Source: JACKII01 sp965222315
GTDB taxonomy: Bacteria; Pseudomonadota; Alphaproteobacteria; Bin95
Assembly: GCA_965222315.1 (NCBI GenBank)
Contig: OZ244951.1
Location: 1,426,001-1,490,000 of the forward strand
Direction of reading: 5' to 3'
Length of the DNA: 64,000 nt
In this document: positions 33,241 to 42,536 of the stretch, in pieces
How the letters are laid out: the number at the start of each line of letters is the position of its first letter
Position numbering within the stretch: position 1 is the first letter of the stretch
Notes under the pieces: model-generated
What the model was told of the DNA's origin: nothing
What the model saw: the letters and a program-made list of their open reading frames with translations, nothing else
The model's database searches: none
Program-made: the position numbers and the translations under genes

Positions 33241-34917
33241 CTAGTTCCGGCGCTCCAGCAGGCCGCGGGCGATGACATGGGCTTGGATTTCGGCGGCACC
33301 CTCGAAAATATTCAAAATCCGGGCGTCGCAGAGGACGCGGCTGATCTCGTATTCCTGGGCGTAGCCGTTGCCGCCGTGGACCTGCACCGCGTTGTCGGCG
33401 TTGGCCCAGGCGACGCGGGCGGCGAGCAGCTTGGCCATGCCGGCCTCGATATCGCAGCGGCGGTCCTGGTCCTTCTGGCGGGCGGCGAAGTAGGAAATCT
33501 GGCGGGCCATCATGGTCTCTACCGCCATCCAGGCGATTTTGCCGGCGACGCGGGGGAAGTGGTAGATGGACTTGCCGAACTGCTCGCGGCCCCTGGCATA
33601 GTCGAGGGCAAGCTCCATCGCTCGCTGGGCGACGCCGACGGCGCGGGCGGCGGTCTGGATGCGGGCGCTCTCGAAGGTCGCCATGAGCTGCTTGAAGCCC
33701 TGGCCCTCCTGGCCGCCCAACAGGTTTTCTTCCGCCACTTCGAAGCCGTCGAAGCCGATTTCGTACTCCTTCATGCCGCGGTAGCCGAGCACGTGGATTT
33801 CGCCGCCGCTCATACCTTCAGCGGGGAAGGGGTTTTCGTCCGTGCCCCGCGGCTTGGGCGCGACGAACATGGACAGACCCTTGTAGCCCGGCTGGTCCGG
33901 GTTGGTGCGGGCGAGAAGCGTCATCAGGTCGGTGCGCGCTGCGTGGGTGATCCAGGTTTTGTTGCCGGTGACCTTGTAGACATCGCCGTTCTTCACCGCG
34001 CGGGTACGCAGCGAGCCCAGGTCGGAGCCAGTGTTGGGCTCGGTGAATACCGCCGTCGGCAAGATTTCGCCGGACGCGATCTTGGGCAGCAGGTCTTGCT
34101 TCTGCTGCTCCGTGCCGCCGAGGCGGATCAGTTCGCTGGCGATTTCGGAGCGGGTGCCGAGAGAGCCTACGCCGATATAGCCGCGGCTGAGTTCCTCGGT
34201 CACCACGCACATGGCGACCTTGCCCATACCGAAGCCGCCGTTTTCCTCCGGGATAGTCAGGCCGAACACACCCATTTCCGCCATCTGGTTCACGATGAGC
34301 ATGGGGATGAGTTCGTCCTTCAAGTGCCACTGGTGGGCGGCTTCCAGGACCTGCTCGTTCACGAAGCGGCGGAACTGGTCGCGGATCATGTTGAGGGCTT
34401 CGTCGTCCAGGCCGAGTTCGCCGAACTCGCCGGTGGCAGCTCCCTCCTCGATCAGTGCGGCGATGCGCATGCGGACGGCGTTGGTGTTGCCGCCACGGAT
34501 CAATTCCGAAACCGCCGGGGTGTAGAGGGCGTGCAGCGCCCCATCGCCGATACCCATATCGTGTGGGCGGACGATCTCGCCTGCGCTGATGGCGATACCG
34601 CCTGCCATCTGGGCCAGATACTCGCCGAAGCCGGCCTGCAGGGTCAGCGCTTCCAACTCGCCGAGGCCGGTGCCTGCTTCCTGGCGCTCCGCCCAGTTGA
34701 GCAGTTCACGAAGGGCTGTGGTGTAGGTGGTGAGCCATGCCAGGCCGTGCGCCGCCAATTGCTCCTGCTCCAACAGGCCGGCCGAGACCTTGCCCTCTTT
34801 GGATACCATCGCGGATACGCTTTGGCGGGCCTGCTCGGTGAAGGCCTCTGCGGCCTTGAGCGCGTCGGCAGCGGTCGGCAGCAGGTCGGGCAGGGTGAGA
34901 GACGAGGCGGCGGTCAT
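33241..34917 (-). CDS. mcd: Acyl-CoA dehydrogenase, probable methylsuccinyl-CoA dehydrogenase
   Basis: 558-residue flavoprotein of the acyl-CoA dehydrogenase superfamily with an extra N-terminal helical domain of about 150 residues before the catalytic core. The core shows FTEPNTGSDLG, NKTWITHAARTD and the catalytic glutamate in NIFEGAAEIQ. That long N-terminus and RPHDMGIGDGA resemble Mcd of the ethylmalonyl-CoA pathway, which oxidises (2S)-methylsuccinyl-CoA to mesaconyl-CoA. The start is ATG 34917, eight bases after GGAGC; an upstream TTG (34938) is unlikely. The substrate is inferred from architecture; no other pathway genes are adjacent. Confidence 0.88.
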   Translation of the reverse strand: MTAASSLTLPDLLPTAADALKAAEAFTEQARQSVSAMVSKEGKVSAGLLEQEQLAAHGLAWLTTYTTALRELLNWAERQEAGTGLGELEALTLQAGFGEYLAQMAGGIAISAGEIVRPHDMGIGDGALHALYTPAVSELIRGGNTNAVRMRIAALIEEGAATGEFGELGLDDEALNMIRDQFRRFVNEQVLEAAHQWHLKDELIPMLIVNQMAEMGVFGLTIPEENGGFGMGKVAMCVVTEELSRGYIGVGSLGTRSEIASELIRLGGTEQQKQDLLPKIASGEILPTAVFTEPNTGSDLGSLRTRAVKNGDVYKVTGNKTWITHAARTDLMTLLARTNPDQPGYKGLSMFVAPKPRGTDENPFPAEGMSGGEIHVLGYRGMKEYEIGFDGFEVAEENLLGGQEGQGFKQLMATFESARIQTAARAVGVAQRAMELALDYARGREQFGKSIYHFPRVAGKIAWMAVETMMARQISYFAARQKDQDRRCDIEAGMAKLLAARVAWANADNAVQVHGGNGYAQEYEISRVLCDARILNIFEGAAEIQAHVIARGLLERRN

Positions 34918-35060
34918 GAGGGAGTTGCTCCGGAACAATATGGGTGCGTTGTACTACCTACGCGCGGCAAAGCGAAGAAGATGACGAGGTGTCATGGGCG
35001 GGGCTGTCTCCCCCGCTGCGCCTTCCCCGATCGGCGCTACCGCGTCCGGCGCAAAGCAGT

Positions 35061-37145
35061 TCAGTAGGTCCGGGCGTGTCTCGGCGGGAACAGGCCGTAG
35101 CGGATGGCTCTGGCATAGCGGGACAGGGCGTAGAGGCCATCGGTGCGGACAGGGCCACCATCACGGATCAGGCTGGCGAGGCGTTCGACAAGGAATTCGG
35201 CCTCGCAGGGCAGGCCGGTGACGGGGTCGATGTAGCGGGGATAGAGGAGCAGCGCCCCGACGGTGAGTTCTTCCAGGCTCAGGCGCCGGGTGCGGTGGGC
35301 GATGGGCGAATGGTCCGTGGTCAGGCCCCAGCCGGCATAGAAGGGCTGGCCGTAGGTGGCGACGGGCTTGCCGCGGATCAGGGCCTCAAAGCCGGTGAGG
35401 GAGGTCAGTGTATGGACCGCGGAGACGGCTGGGTGCTCCAGGAGGGCTGGGATGGCGTTGCTGTCGGCGCGGGCGTCGATCAGGCTTTCCGCAGTAGCGG
35501 AGAGCTTTCCCTTGCGGTTCCCGGCAAGAACGTCCGGGTGTTCCTTGTAGAGCAGGAACGCGGCGGGGTTTTCCTTCCGGACGGTTTCGGCCAGGGCGGT
35601 GTTGGTCTCCATACCCGCGCCGCCGCGGCGGATGGAGGCGTCGCCCTCCACCTGGCCAGGGATGAACAGGACCGGCCGATCCTGCGGCAGCGTGAGGGGC
35701 TGGGCGCTGCCGGTGTTGTACTTGGTGATCTTCTCCCGGCGGAGAAGGTCGATCAGGCCTGCCGCGCGGGCTTTGAGTTCCGGCGGGAAGGGATGCTCCG
35801 CCAGAATGCGCTCCAGGCGGCTGTTGCTGGCAGGGTCGTAGTAGATGCCGGTGTCGTCCAGCGCGATGGAGGCGGCGCCGTGAAAGTCGGAGCCGAGGCC
35901 GGCGGAGCGGATGAAGCCGTCTTCCATGCGGATGACGTTGGCGTCGCGCATGAGAGGGGCGTGCTCGGGACACTCGCGGGCGGACCAGAGGACGGGACGG
36001 CCTTTGCTTGCTTTGGCGTCGGCAACCGTGGCCTCCAGCGTTTTGTGGAAGCGGACGCTGCTGGTGGGGCCGCCCAGATGCTGGCGGAGGGGCGCACGCT
36101 TCCAGAAGGCGATGCCCGCGACGGCCCAGTGACCGCGGTTGGCCTCTGCGCGCTGCTTGTAGGTGAGCAGGCGTTCGGCGGCCTGCATGGCGCTGCATGG
36201 CTCGCCGGTGAGCGGGTCCATATAGCGGGCATAGCCGATGAGGGCGGCGGCGGCGATTTCGTCTGGTGAGCGGGATTGCGTGCGGCGGGGGCAGGGCTGC
36301 GCGTCCTGAGTTGCGCCCCAACCGGCGTAGAAGGGCATGCCAAAGCAATGCACCGGCACGCCCAGCAGCAGCGCCTCGAACCCCAATAGGCTGGTGACGG
36401 TGTAGACCTTGTCCACCGTGCGCAGCAATTCGACCGGGTTGCAGGGCGCATCCAGCGTGAGTGCATCGGGGTACCACGTAGGATCGATCAGGCCCTCGCG
36501 GTAGCCGGCGGCAACGGCAGGGTGGCGTTTGATCACGACCTGTGCGCCGGGGTTCTCCGCTACCGCAGCGTCATGCATGGCGTCGAAGCTGGCGGCGTTG
36601 GCCAGGCCATACTCGATGGAGGCATCGCCGGCCGTCTGGTCCACCACCAGCACCCGCGCACGGCCGCCGGGGGAAGGGAGGGAAGATGGGTCGAACGGCG
36701 GGGCGGCATTGTATTTTGAGAGCGCGTGTTCGTTCTTGAACGCAACCAGGTCGCGGCCCTGGCGGAGCAGGCCTTCGGCTAGTGGGCCGGGGGTGTTCAG
36801 CAATTCTTCCAGGCGGGAGGGCCTGGTCGCGTCGAAATAGATGCCCAGGTCGTCGGCGATCAGGCTGAGCGGCGGCGCGCCATCAGAGCCCAGACCGGCG
36901 GAGCGGAGGAAGCCATCCTCCAGCGCCCAATAGGGGATCCCCCGCTTCTTTGCGAGGCGGCGGGCGCGGTCGGCGGTCGGGCGGTAGCCCCAGCCGGCGA
37001 TGGCTTCCGTGGCGCCGGATGGGCGGAGGCGGAAGCCGATGCTTCCTGCTTCCGGCAGGAAGGCTTGCAGGTGTGGCACCTTGCGGACGATGCCATGAGC
37101 GAGCACATCGACCCGGCCCGCCGCGGGCAAGCGGAAGTGGCTCAT
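35061..37145 (-). CDS. kpsC: KpsC-type capsule polysaccharide glycosyltransferase
   Basis: 694-residue protein with two homologous halves, each carrying DGF-RSAGLGSD, a TSLxGFEAL motif and PFYAGWG. In KpsC the halves are two retaining/inverting Kdo transferases that build the poly-Kdo linker of group 2 capsules on lyso-phosphatidylglycerol, at the inner face of the inner membrane. Start ATG 37145 overlaps the GT39 stop (ATGA); an ATG three codons upstream is in frame but inside that gene. No kpsS, kpsM, kpsT or kpsD is in the window, so capsule genes must be scattered or the protein serves another glycolipid. Confidence 0.9.
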   Translation of the reverse strand: MSHFRLPAAGRVDVLAHGIVRKVPHLQAFLPEAGSIGFRLRPSGATEAIAGWGYRPTADRARRLAKKRGIPYWALEDGFLRSAGLGSDGAPPLSLIADDLGIYFDATRPSRLEELLNTPGPLAEGLLRQGRDLVAFKNEHALSKYNAAPPFDPSSLPSPGGRARVLVVDQTAGDASIEYGLANAASFDAMHDAAVAENPGAQVVIKRHPAVAAGYREGLIDPTWYPDALTLDAPCNPVELLRTVDKVYTVTSLLGFEALLLGVPVHCFGMPFYAGWGATQDAQPCPRRTQSRSPDEIAAAALIGYARYMDPLTGEPCSAMQAAERLLTYKQRAEANRGHWAVAGIAFWKRAPLRQHLGGPTSSVRFHKTLEATVADAKASKGRPVLWSARECPEHAPLMRDANVIRMEDGFIRSAGLGSDFHGAASIALDDTGIYYDPASNSRLERILAEHPFPPELKARAAGLIDLLRREKITKYNTGSAQPLTLPQDRPVLFIPGQVEGDASIRRGGAGMETNTALAETVRKENPAAFLLYKEHPDVLAGNRKGKLSATAESLIDARADSNAIPALLEHPAVSAVHTLTSLTGFEALIRGKPVATYGQPFYAGWGLTTDHSPIAHRTRRLSLEELTVGALLLYPRYIDPVTGLPCEAEFLVERLASLIRDGGPVRTDGLYALSRYARAIRYGLFPPRHARTY

Positions 37146-38668
37146 TCCGGCCACTTATACCCATCCAGGAGGAAGACGTAGTAGACCTCCGGCGGGCGGG
37201 TCGGGCGCAGACGGGCGACGCTTGGGAGGGCGGTGACGCTGGTGAAATACCGGGCGAGCATATCCGGATTATTGCCGCGGGTTAGGAAGATGGCGGGGCG
37301 GTCTGCCAGGTCGCTCATGCTGCTGGTCAGTTCGTAGTGGTCGCCGATGTGGCCGTCGGTGTTCCACTTCACCATGTCCCAGGGGTGGGGGCGGACATAG
37401 AACATCATCTGCGCCGCGATCTTGCGGTCGCTTGCCACCAGAACGGCCTCCGGGTGCTGGTCCAGCAGCGCACGCACGTCCGCCGCCAGGGCCGTCCAGC
37501 CGCGCTGGCGGTGCCAGGGGTCGATGCCGGTCAGGGGCGCGAGAGAGGTGCCGTGCAGGACGGCAGCAGCCACCAGCAGGTGCAGGGCGAGAGAGATCTT
37601 CAGCCAGCCGGTCCGGCCGTGCCGCACCAGCCAGCCCACCACCAGGATCGTGGCGGAGATGTAAGCGACGGCGGCCCAGTTGGCGTGGGCGCGGCTGAGC
37701 AGCGATTGCAGGGTCATCAGCGCCAGCACCGGCAGGGCGAAGGCGGCAAGCGCGCGCTCATGCGCCGCGAGCCCGCGCCAATGCCAGACTGCCCAGCCGA
37801 GGGCGATCAACAGCAGCGGGCCGAACACGCCGAACTGGCCGCCGACAAACTCGCCCAGCTTGTTGAACTTGAGCTGGAAGCCCTGCCAATTGGCATTCTC
37901 CGCCGTGTGGCCGAAGCTGACGAAGTCGTTGGCCCAGTTCCACCAGACGTTCGGCAGGAACAGCACGACGCCCAGCACTAGCGCGCCCCAAAAGCCGCCG
38001 CGCGTGAGCATGCTGCGCTGAGACGGGACAAGCAACATGGTGAAGGCCAAGCCCAACGCGAAGTAGATCATGGCGTATTTGGAGAGCAGGCCCAGGCCCA
38101 GCGCTATGCCGAGGCCGATCCACCAGAGGCCGCCGTTCTGCGCATAGCGGACATAGCAATAGAGCGCCGCCGCCCAGCAGAGCAGCAGCGGCACGTCGGT
38201 GGAGACGATGGTGGCGGAAACGCTCACGCCTGGCAGCAGGGCCAGCATGACGGCGGTCCAGGCGCCGGCCTGCGCGCCGGACAGGCGGTAGGCGGTGGCA
38301 CCGCCCAAAGCCGCGGTGAGGGCGTAGCAGATGGGGGATAGGGCGCGGATGCCGAACTCGCTCTCGCCGAACACGGCGGTCGAGAGCCAGATCAGCCAGG
38401 CGAGCACCGGCGGCTTGGAGAAATAGCCGAAATCCGGGTGGGTGGACCAGTACCAGTACTGGGCCTCGTCAAAGAACAGGTTGATGTCGCTGGTGTAGAG
38501 AGCGGCAAGCCGCCAAAGCGTCAGCCCCAGTACGAACAGGGCCGAAAGGCTGAGGGCGCGCGCATCCAGCAGCGCGCGCAGGTCGCCTGCGGCGCTGTTG
38601 GGTCCGCCCCTATTGGGCGAGAAGCGCGGTGGCTCCCCAAATCTCTCCAGGTCCGCTCTCTTGGACAA
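37142..38668 (-). CDS. GT39/ArnT-like membrane glycosyltransferase
   Basis: 508-residue inner-membrane protein with about eleven hydrophobic helices, a PMT/ArnT-type transferase that uses a polyprenyl-phosphate sugar donor. The acidic first loop DINLFFDEAQYWYW and the LLSKYAMIYF region match the family; the C-terminal part looks periplasmic. The drawn TTG start (38668) makes it overlap the DUF1223 gene by 59 bases in another frame. No in-frame ATG, GTG or TTG follows before the first membrane helix, so a CTG start or the overlapping TTG must be used. It couples to kpsC downstream. Confidence 0.88.
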   Translation of the reverse strand: MSKRADLERFGEPPRFSPNRGGPNSAAGDLRALLDARALSLSALFVLGLTLWRLAALYTSDINLFFDEAQYWYWSTHPDFGYFSKPPVLAWLIWLSTAVFGESEFGIRALSPICYALTAALGGATAYRLSGAQAGAWTAVMLALLPGVSVSATIVSTDVPLLLCWAAALYCYVRYAQNGGLWWIGLGIALGLGLLSKYAMIYFALGLAFTMLLVPSQRSMLTRGGFWGALVLGVVLFLPNVWWNWANDFVSFGHTAENANWQGFQLKFNKLGEFVGGQFGVFGPLLLIALGWAVWHWRGLAAHERALAAFALPVLALMTLQSLLSRAHANWAAVAYISATILVVGWLVRHGRTGWLKISLALHLLVAAAVLHGTSLAPLTGIDPWHRQRGWTALAADVRALLDQHPEAVLVASDRKIAAQMMFYVRPHPWDMVKWNTDGHIGDHYELTSSMSDLADRPAIFLTRGNNPDMLARYFTSVTALPSVARLRPTRPPEVYYVFLLDGYKWPE

Positions 38669-39323
38669 GCACTGCCACTCCCCATGGGCTGTCGCCCGGC
38701 TCCACCTTGGCTTCTATCGTTTGCGCCGCGCCGCCGAACCGGCCAAGAGCTTGACGCGCGCGGGCGACGTGATGATAGGCAAGGCGTTTGCCGCCGTTCT
38801 CGCCGCGCAGAATATGGGTGGTTTGCTTTTGGTCAAACCGGATCAGCCAAATTTCCGCACCTTTCGCCTCCGGCGCGTCCGGCAGGGCGATGCGGATGGT
38901 CCGCCCATCCTGCCATCGAAGGGCGGGAGATGCCGGCTTTCCGGCGCGTTTCGCCGATTGTATCAGCCGGCGCACATGGGCCTCGTCGGATCCGACGGCG
39001 GGCTTTAGGCCATCCACCATGATCTGTGGCGTATAGACCCGCCTGGTGTCTTGGGCATGAGCGTAACCGTATTGCCGGTCGGTGCCCCACTTGGTCGCGT
39101 ATGGATCGGGCCAGCCGAGGCGGTCCCAGTAGTTCACATGGTAGCCGATGGCGACGACGCCCTCTTCCTTCACCAATTCACCGAGCAGCCGGTCGGCGGG
39201 CGGGCACGAATAGCAGCCCTGGGAGGTGAAGAGTTCCACGACGACCGGCGGGCGGATGGATTCGGCCTTGGCGCCGGCAGAGAGCGTCAGCGCAAACGCG
39301 AGGCAGAGAAGCAGGTGTTTCAT
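38610..39323 (-). CDS. DUF1223 family secreted thioredoxin-like protein
   Basis: 237-residue protein with an N-terminal signal peptide (LLLCLAFALTLSAGAKA, cleavage near residue 20) and a thioredoxin-fold domain starting VVELFTSQGCYSCPPADRLL, which carries a CxxC pair. The YTPQIMVDG segment resembles the cis-Pro region. It is probably periplasmic. DUF1223 proteins are common in alphaproteobacteria and of unknown function. Its 3' end overlaps the GT39 gene start by 59 bases. Confidence 0.9.
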   Translation of the reverse strand: MKHLLLCLAFALTLSAGAKAESIRPPVVVELFTSQGCYSCPPADRLLGELVKEEGVVAIGYHVNYWDRLGWPDPYATKWGTDRQYGYAHAQDTRRVYTPQIMVDGLKPAVGSDEAHVRRLIQSAKRAGKPASPALRWQDGRTIRIALPDAPEAKGAEIWLIRFDQKQTTHILRGENGGKRLAYHHVARARQALGRFGGAAQTIEAKVEPGDSPWGVAVLVQESGPGEIWGATALLAQ

Positions 39324-39481
39324 GCAGCCGGGTTTAGCGGCGGACGGTGTTCACGCCAAATCAATGCTGGGTGAGACTTCAGGCATGAACTGGTGCTATC
39401 GCCGATGGTCGCGGTTTACTCCTGTGCCGGGATGTGCCGGGATGGAGGCATATACATGAAACACACCGAAACGGGGTGACG

Positions 39482-40048
39482 ATGACCGACAAAGCCGTCT
39501 GTGTTTTCTGTGGCTCCCGCATGGGCGGGAACGCGCGTTTTCGCGATCTGGCGGAAGCGGCAGCAACGGGCTTGGCCGAACGGGGCGTTACACTGGTCTA
39601 TGGCGGCGGGGCGCTGGGCCTGATGGGCGTGGTCAGCAATGCCGCCATTGCGGCGGGTGGCAAGGTGATCGGCATTATTCCGACCTTTCTGCGCAAGCAG
39701 GAGGTGCAGAATATGAACCTGACGCGCACCATCGTTACGGAGGGCATGCTCGACCGGAAGCAGGCGATGATCGACCAGTCGGACGCTTTCCTGATCCTGC
39801 CGGGCGGGCTCGGCACGCTGGATGAATTGTTCGAGGTGTTGACCTGGCGGCAATTGGGCCAGATCGACAAGCCGATTGTGCTGCTGGGCGAAGCGGGCTT
39901 TTGGGAGCCGCTGCTGGAACTGATCGAGCACACGATCGATGAGGGATTTGCCGGGGCGTCGATCCGGGAGCTCCTGGTCTCCACCGACAGCCTGGATGCG
40001 GCATTTGACGCCCTCGGGTTGGCAGAAAGTCGGGCGCGACAGGCCTGA
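39482..40048 (+). CDS. LOG-family protein (TIGR00730)
   Basis: 188-residue Rossmann-fold protein of the LOG/lysine-decarboxylase-like family, usually a nucleoside 5'-monophosphate phosphoribohydrolase. The signature PGGLGTLDELFEVLTWRQLG is perfect, and CVFCGSRMG and YGGGALGLMGVV mark the nucleotide site. Start ATG 39482 follows GGGGTG; an upstream in-frame ATG at 39434 adds sixteen non-conserved residues. It lies about 60 bases before icd on the same strand. Confidence 0.92.
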   Translation: MTDKAVCVFCGSRMGGNARFRDLAEAAATGLAERGVTLVYGGGALGLMGVVSNAAIAAGGKVIGIIPTFLRKQEVQNMNLTRTIVTEGMLDRKQAMIDQSDAFLILPGGLGTLDELFEVLTWRQLGQIDKPIVLLGEAGFWEPLLELIEHTIDEGFAGASIRELLVSTDSLDAAFDALGLAESRARQA

Positions 40049-40107
40049 TACGGCGGCTATAGTGCGGCAGCAGTTCTGCCGACCCTGTCCGTGCCCGGAG
40101 ATACCTG

Positions 40108-41322
40108 ATGGCAAAGATCCACGTCAAAACGCCTGTCGTCGAACTCGACGGGGATGAAATGACCCGGATCATGTGGGATTTCATCAAGCAAAAGCTGATC
40201 CTGCCCTATCTCGATATCGACCTGAAATATTACGACCTCTCCATGCAGAGCCGCGACGACACCAACGACCAGATCACGGTCGATAGTGCGAAGGCGATCC
40301 AGGAGTACGGCGTCGGTGTCAAATGCGCGACGATCACGCCGGACGAGGGCCGGGTCGAGGAATTCGGCCTGAAGCAGATGTGGCGCAGCCCCAATGGCAC
40401 GATCCGCAACATTCTGGGCGGCACGGTGTTTCGGGAGCCAATCATCTGCCGGAACGTGCCGCGGCTGGTGCCGGGCTGGACCAAGCCCATTGTCATTGGC
40501 CGCCATGCGTTTGGCGATCAGTACCGCGCCACCGACCTTGCCGTGCCGGGGCCTGGCAAGCTCACCATGCGCTTCGAGCCCGCGGATGGCGGTCCGGCAA
40601 TCGAACGCGAGGTGTTTCAGTTCGAAGAGCCGGGCATCGCGCTGGCAATGTACAACCTGGACGAGAGTATTCGTGGCTTTGCGCGCTCATGTTTCAATTA
40701 TGGGTTGCAACGCAACTACCCGGTTTACCTATCGACCAAGAACACCATCCTGAAGGGCTATGACGGCCGCTTTAAGGACCTGTTCGAGGAAGTATTCGAC
40801 AAGGAGTTCAAGCGCCAATTCGATGACCGGCGTCTGACCTACCAGCACCGGCTGATCGACGACATGGTCGCCTGCTGCCTGAAATGGGAAGGCGGCTATG
40901 TCTGGGCCTGCAAGAACTATGATGGCGACGTGCAGTCCGACACGGTGGCGCAAGGCTATGGCTCGCTGGGGCTGATGACGAGCGTGCTGATGACGCCCGA
41001 TGGCAACACGATCGAGGCGGAGGCGGCGCATGGCACGGTCACAAGGCACTACCGGATGCATCAGCAGGGGCGGGTGACGTCGACCAATCCGATAGCCTCC
41101 ATCTTCGCCTGGACCAGGGCGCTGAAATACCGGGGCATCATGGACGACAGCCCGGACGTGGAGCAGTTCGCCCTGGCGCTGGAGGAGGTGTGTGTGGACG
41201 CGGTCGAAAGCGGTAAGATGACCAAAGACCTGGCCATCCTGATTGGCCCGGAGCAGGACTGGCTGACCACCCAGGAGTTCCTGGCGGTGCTGGATGAGAA
41301 CTTGCAGAAAAAGCTGGCTTGA
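40108..41322 (+). CDS. icd: NADP-dependent isocitrate dehydrogenase
   Basis: 404-residue homodimeric isocitrate dehydrogenase of the eukaryote-like type found in many alphaproteobacteria. Start MAKIHVKTPVVELDGDEMTR, then the isocitrate-binding region SPNGTIRNILGGTVFREPI, GRHAFGDQYRATD and the NADP-binding AAHGTVTRHYR. GGAG lies eight bases before the ATG. Converts isocitrate to 2-oxoglutarate and NADPH in the TCA cycle. Confidence 0.97.
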   Translation: MAKIHVKTPVVELDGDEMTRIMWDFIKQKLILPYLDIDLKYYDLSMQSRDDTNDQITVDSAKAIQEYGVGVKCATITPDEGRVEEFGLKQMWRSPNGTIRNILGGTVFREPIICRNVPRLVPGWTKPIVIGRHAFGDQYRATDLAVPGPGKLTMRFEPADGGPAIEREVFQFEEPGIALAMYNLDESIRGFARSCFNYGLQRNYPVYLSTKNTILKGYDGRFKDLFEEVFDKEFKRQFDDRRLTYQHRLIDDMVACCLKWEGGYVWACKNYDGDVQSDTVAQGYGSLGLMTSVLMTPDGNTIEAEAAHGTVTRHYRMHQQGRVTSTNPIASIFAWTRALKYRGIMDDSPDVEQFALALEEVCVDAVESGKMTKDLAILIGPEQDWLTTQEFLAVLDENLQKKLA

Positions 41323-41352
41323 GGGGCAAGAGTATCGTCCGTGGCACCTCGT

Positions 41353-41454
41353 TTCCCTGGACTTGATCCAGGGCCCATTCCAGAGACGTGACCGAGGAGC
41401 GCCCGGCGCTAGGGGCCGGGACCTCCGGAATGGACCCTGACTTTCTTCAGGGAA
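41353..41454. repeat. Large interrupted palindrome downstream of icd
   Basis: CAGGGCCCATTCC (41369-41381) pairs with GGAATGGACCCTG (41427-41439) with one mismatch; outer TTCCCTG (41353-41359) and CAGGGAA (41448-41454) also pair, and a CCCGGC/GCCGGG stem lies inside. It resembles repeats of the TGGACTTGATCCAGG type in alphaproteobacteria and may end the icd transcript. Otherwise 41323-41557 holds no gene. Confidence 0.65.
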
Positions 41455-41557
41455 GTGCGTTAGAGAATGTGATGGCGCGGAAAATAAGTGCGCCGTTCTT
41501 TGCGCCCCGCTAGGCTCTGCCGTTCAGGATACCGGCTAGCAGGGACACGCCAGAACC

Positions 41558-42469
41558 ATGACCAATTGCGTACACGACCACCGCCACTGGGCCGACAAGT
41601 GGGGTGAGGGCGACCAGATCGGCGCGGGCGCGCTGCTGACGCCCGCCAACACGCTCCAGGCCTTGCGCGAGGTGCAGCGAGGGGAGGTCTGGGACCTGTC
41701 CTTCGAGACGCAGATGGGCGCGCCGGGCTTCAAGCCAGCTCAGACGCCCTTCATCATGAGCACCTCCTCCACCGCCCGGAATTCCGTCAAGCGCCGCCGG
41801 GCAATGGGCGGCACGAACGACGCCGGCACCACGCTGGAACGGATCGAGATGACCACCCATGTGGGGACGCACATGGATGCGCTGGGGCACTTCTCGAAGG
41901 GCGACTTACTCTATGGCGGCTATCCGGTGGACGACACAGTGGACGATTGGGGCCTGACCCATTTGGGCATCGAGCATTGCCCGCCGATCATCACCCGCGG
42001 CGTCATGCTGGACGTGGCAGGCGCGGACGGTGGCGATTATCTGGAAAATGGCCGCGCGGTCGGGCCGGACGACCTGAAGCGGGCGATGGATGCGGCGAAG
42101 GTGGATTTAAGGCCAGGCGACGTGGTGTTCGTGCGCACCGGCTGGGGCCGGTTCTTCATGACCGACAACGAGAAATTCCTCTCCGGCGAGCCCGGCCTGA
42201 ACGAGGCGGCGGCCCATTGGCTGACCGAGCAGGACGTGGTCGCCATCGGCGCGGACAATATGGCGGTGGAAGTGTTGCCGGCTGAGAAGGTGGAAGCGCA
42301 GATGCCCGTCCATCAGCACTGCCTGGCGGAGGCCGGGGTCTATCTGGTGGAGAACCTGGCCCTTGATGCTTTGGCGAAGGCGGGGATTCACAGCTTCTGC
42401 CTGAACATGGTGCCGGTGAAGTTCACGGGCGCGACTGGCTCGCCGGTCAGGCCGGTCGCAATAGTGTAA
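41558..42469 (+). CDS. Cyclase family protein (kynurenine-formamidase-like hydrolase)
   Basis: 303-residue metal hydrolase of the cyclase/formamidase family (PF04199). The metal motif THVGTHMDALGHF is intact near residue 108, followed by the GVMLDVAGADGG and VVFVRTGWGRFF strands. Members hydrolyse N-formylkynurenine, isatin or related amides and lactones. Start ATG 41558. It stands alone between the icd palindrome and the convergent egt genes, so substrate is unresolved. Confidence 0.9.
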   Translation: MTNCVHDHRHWADKWGEGDQIGAGALLTPANTLQALREVQRGEVWDLSFETQMGAPGFKPAQTPFIMSTSSTARNSVKRRRAMGGTNDAGTTLERIEMTTHVGTHMDALGHFSKGDLLYGGYPVDDTVDDWGLTHLGIEHCPPIITRGVMLDVAGADGGDYLENGRAVGPDDLKRAMDAAKVDLRPGDVVFVRTGWGRFFMTDNEKFLSGEPGLNEAAAHWLTEQDVVAIGADNMAVEVLPAEKVEAQMPVHQHCLAEAGVYLVENLALDALAKAGIHSFCLNMVPVKFTGATGSPVRPVAIV

Positions 42470-42494
42470 GGGCGCGCCAGCCCTGTCGATACAG

Positions 42495-42511
42495 CCCGGA
42501 CCGTGTCCGGG
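42495..42511. terminator. Hairpin between convergent cyclase and egtD genes
   Basis: CCCGGAC, three-base loop, GTCCGGG: a perfect 7-bp stem halfway between the two stop codons, suited to stop both convergent transcripts. No U-tract is present, so strength is uncertain. Confidence 0.5.
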
Positions 42512-42536
42512 CCATTCGAGGTGAAAGGGCGTTGGG

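Noticed and set aside
33238..35067. 609-codon plus-strand ORF opposite the acyl-CoA dehydrogenase
   Set aside because: Shadow of a well-supported enzyme; no ribosome site and no recognisable domain.
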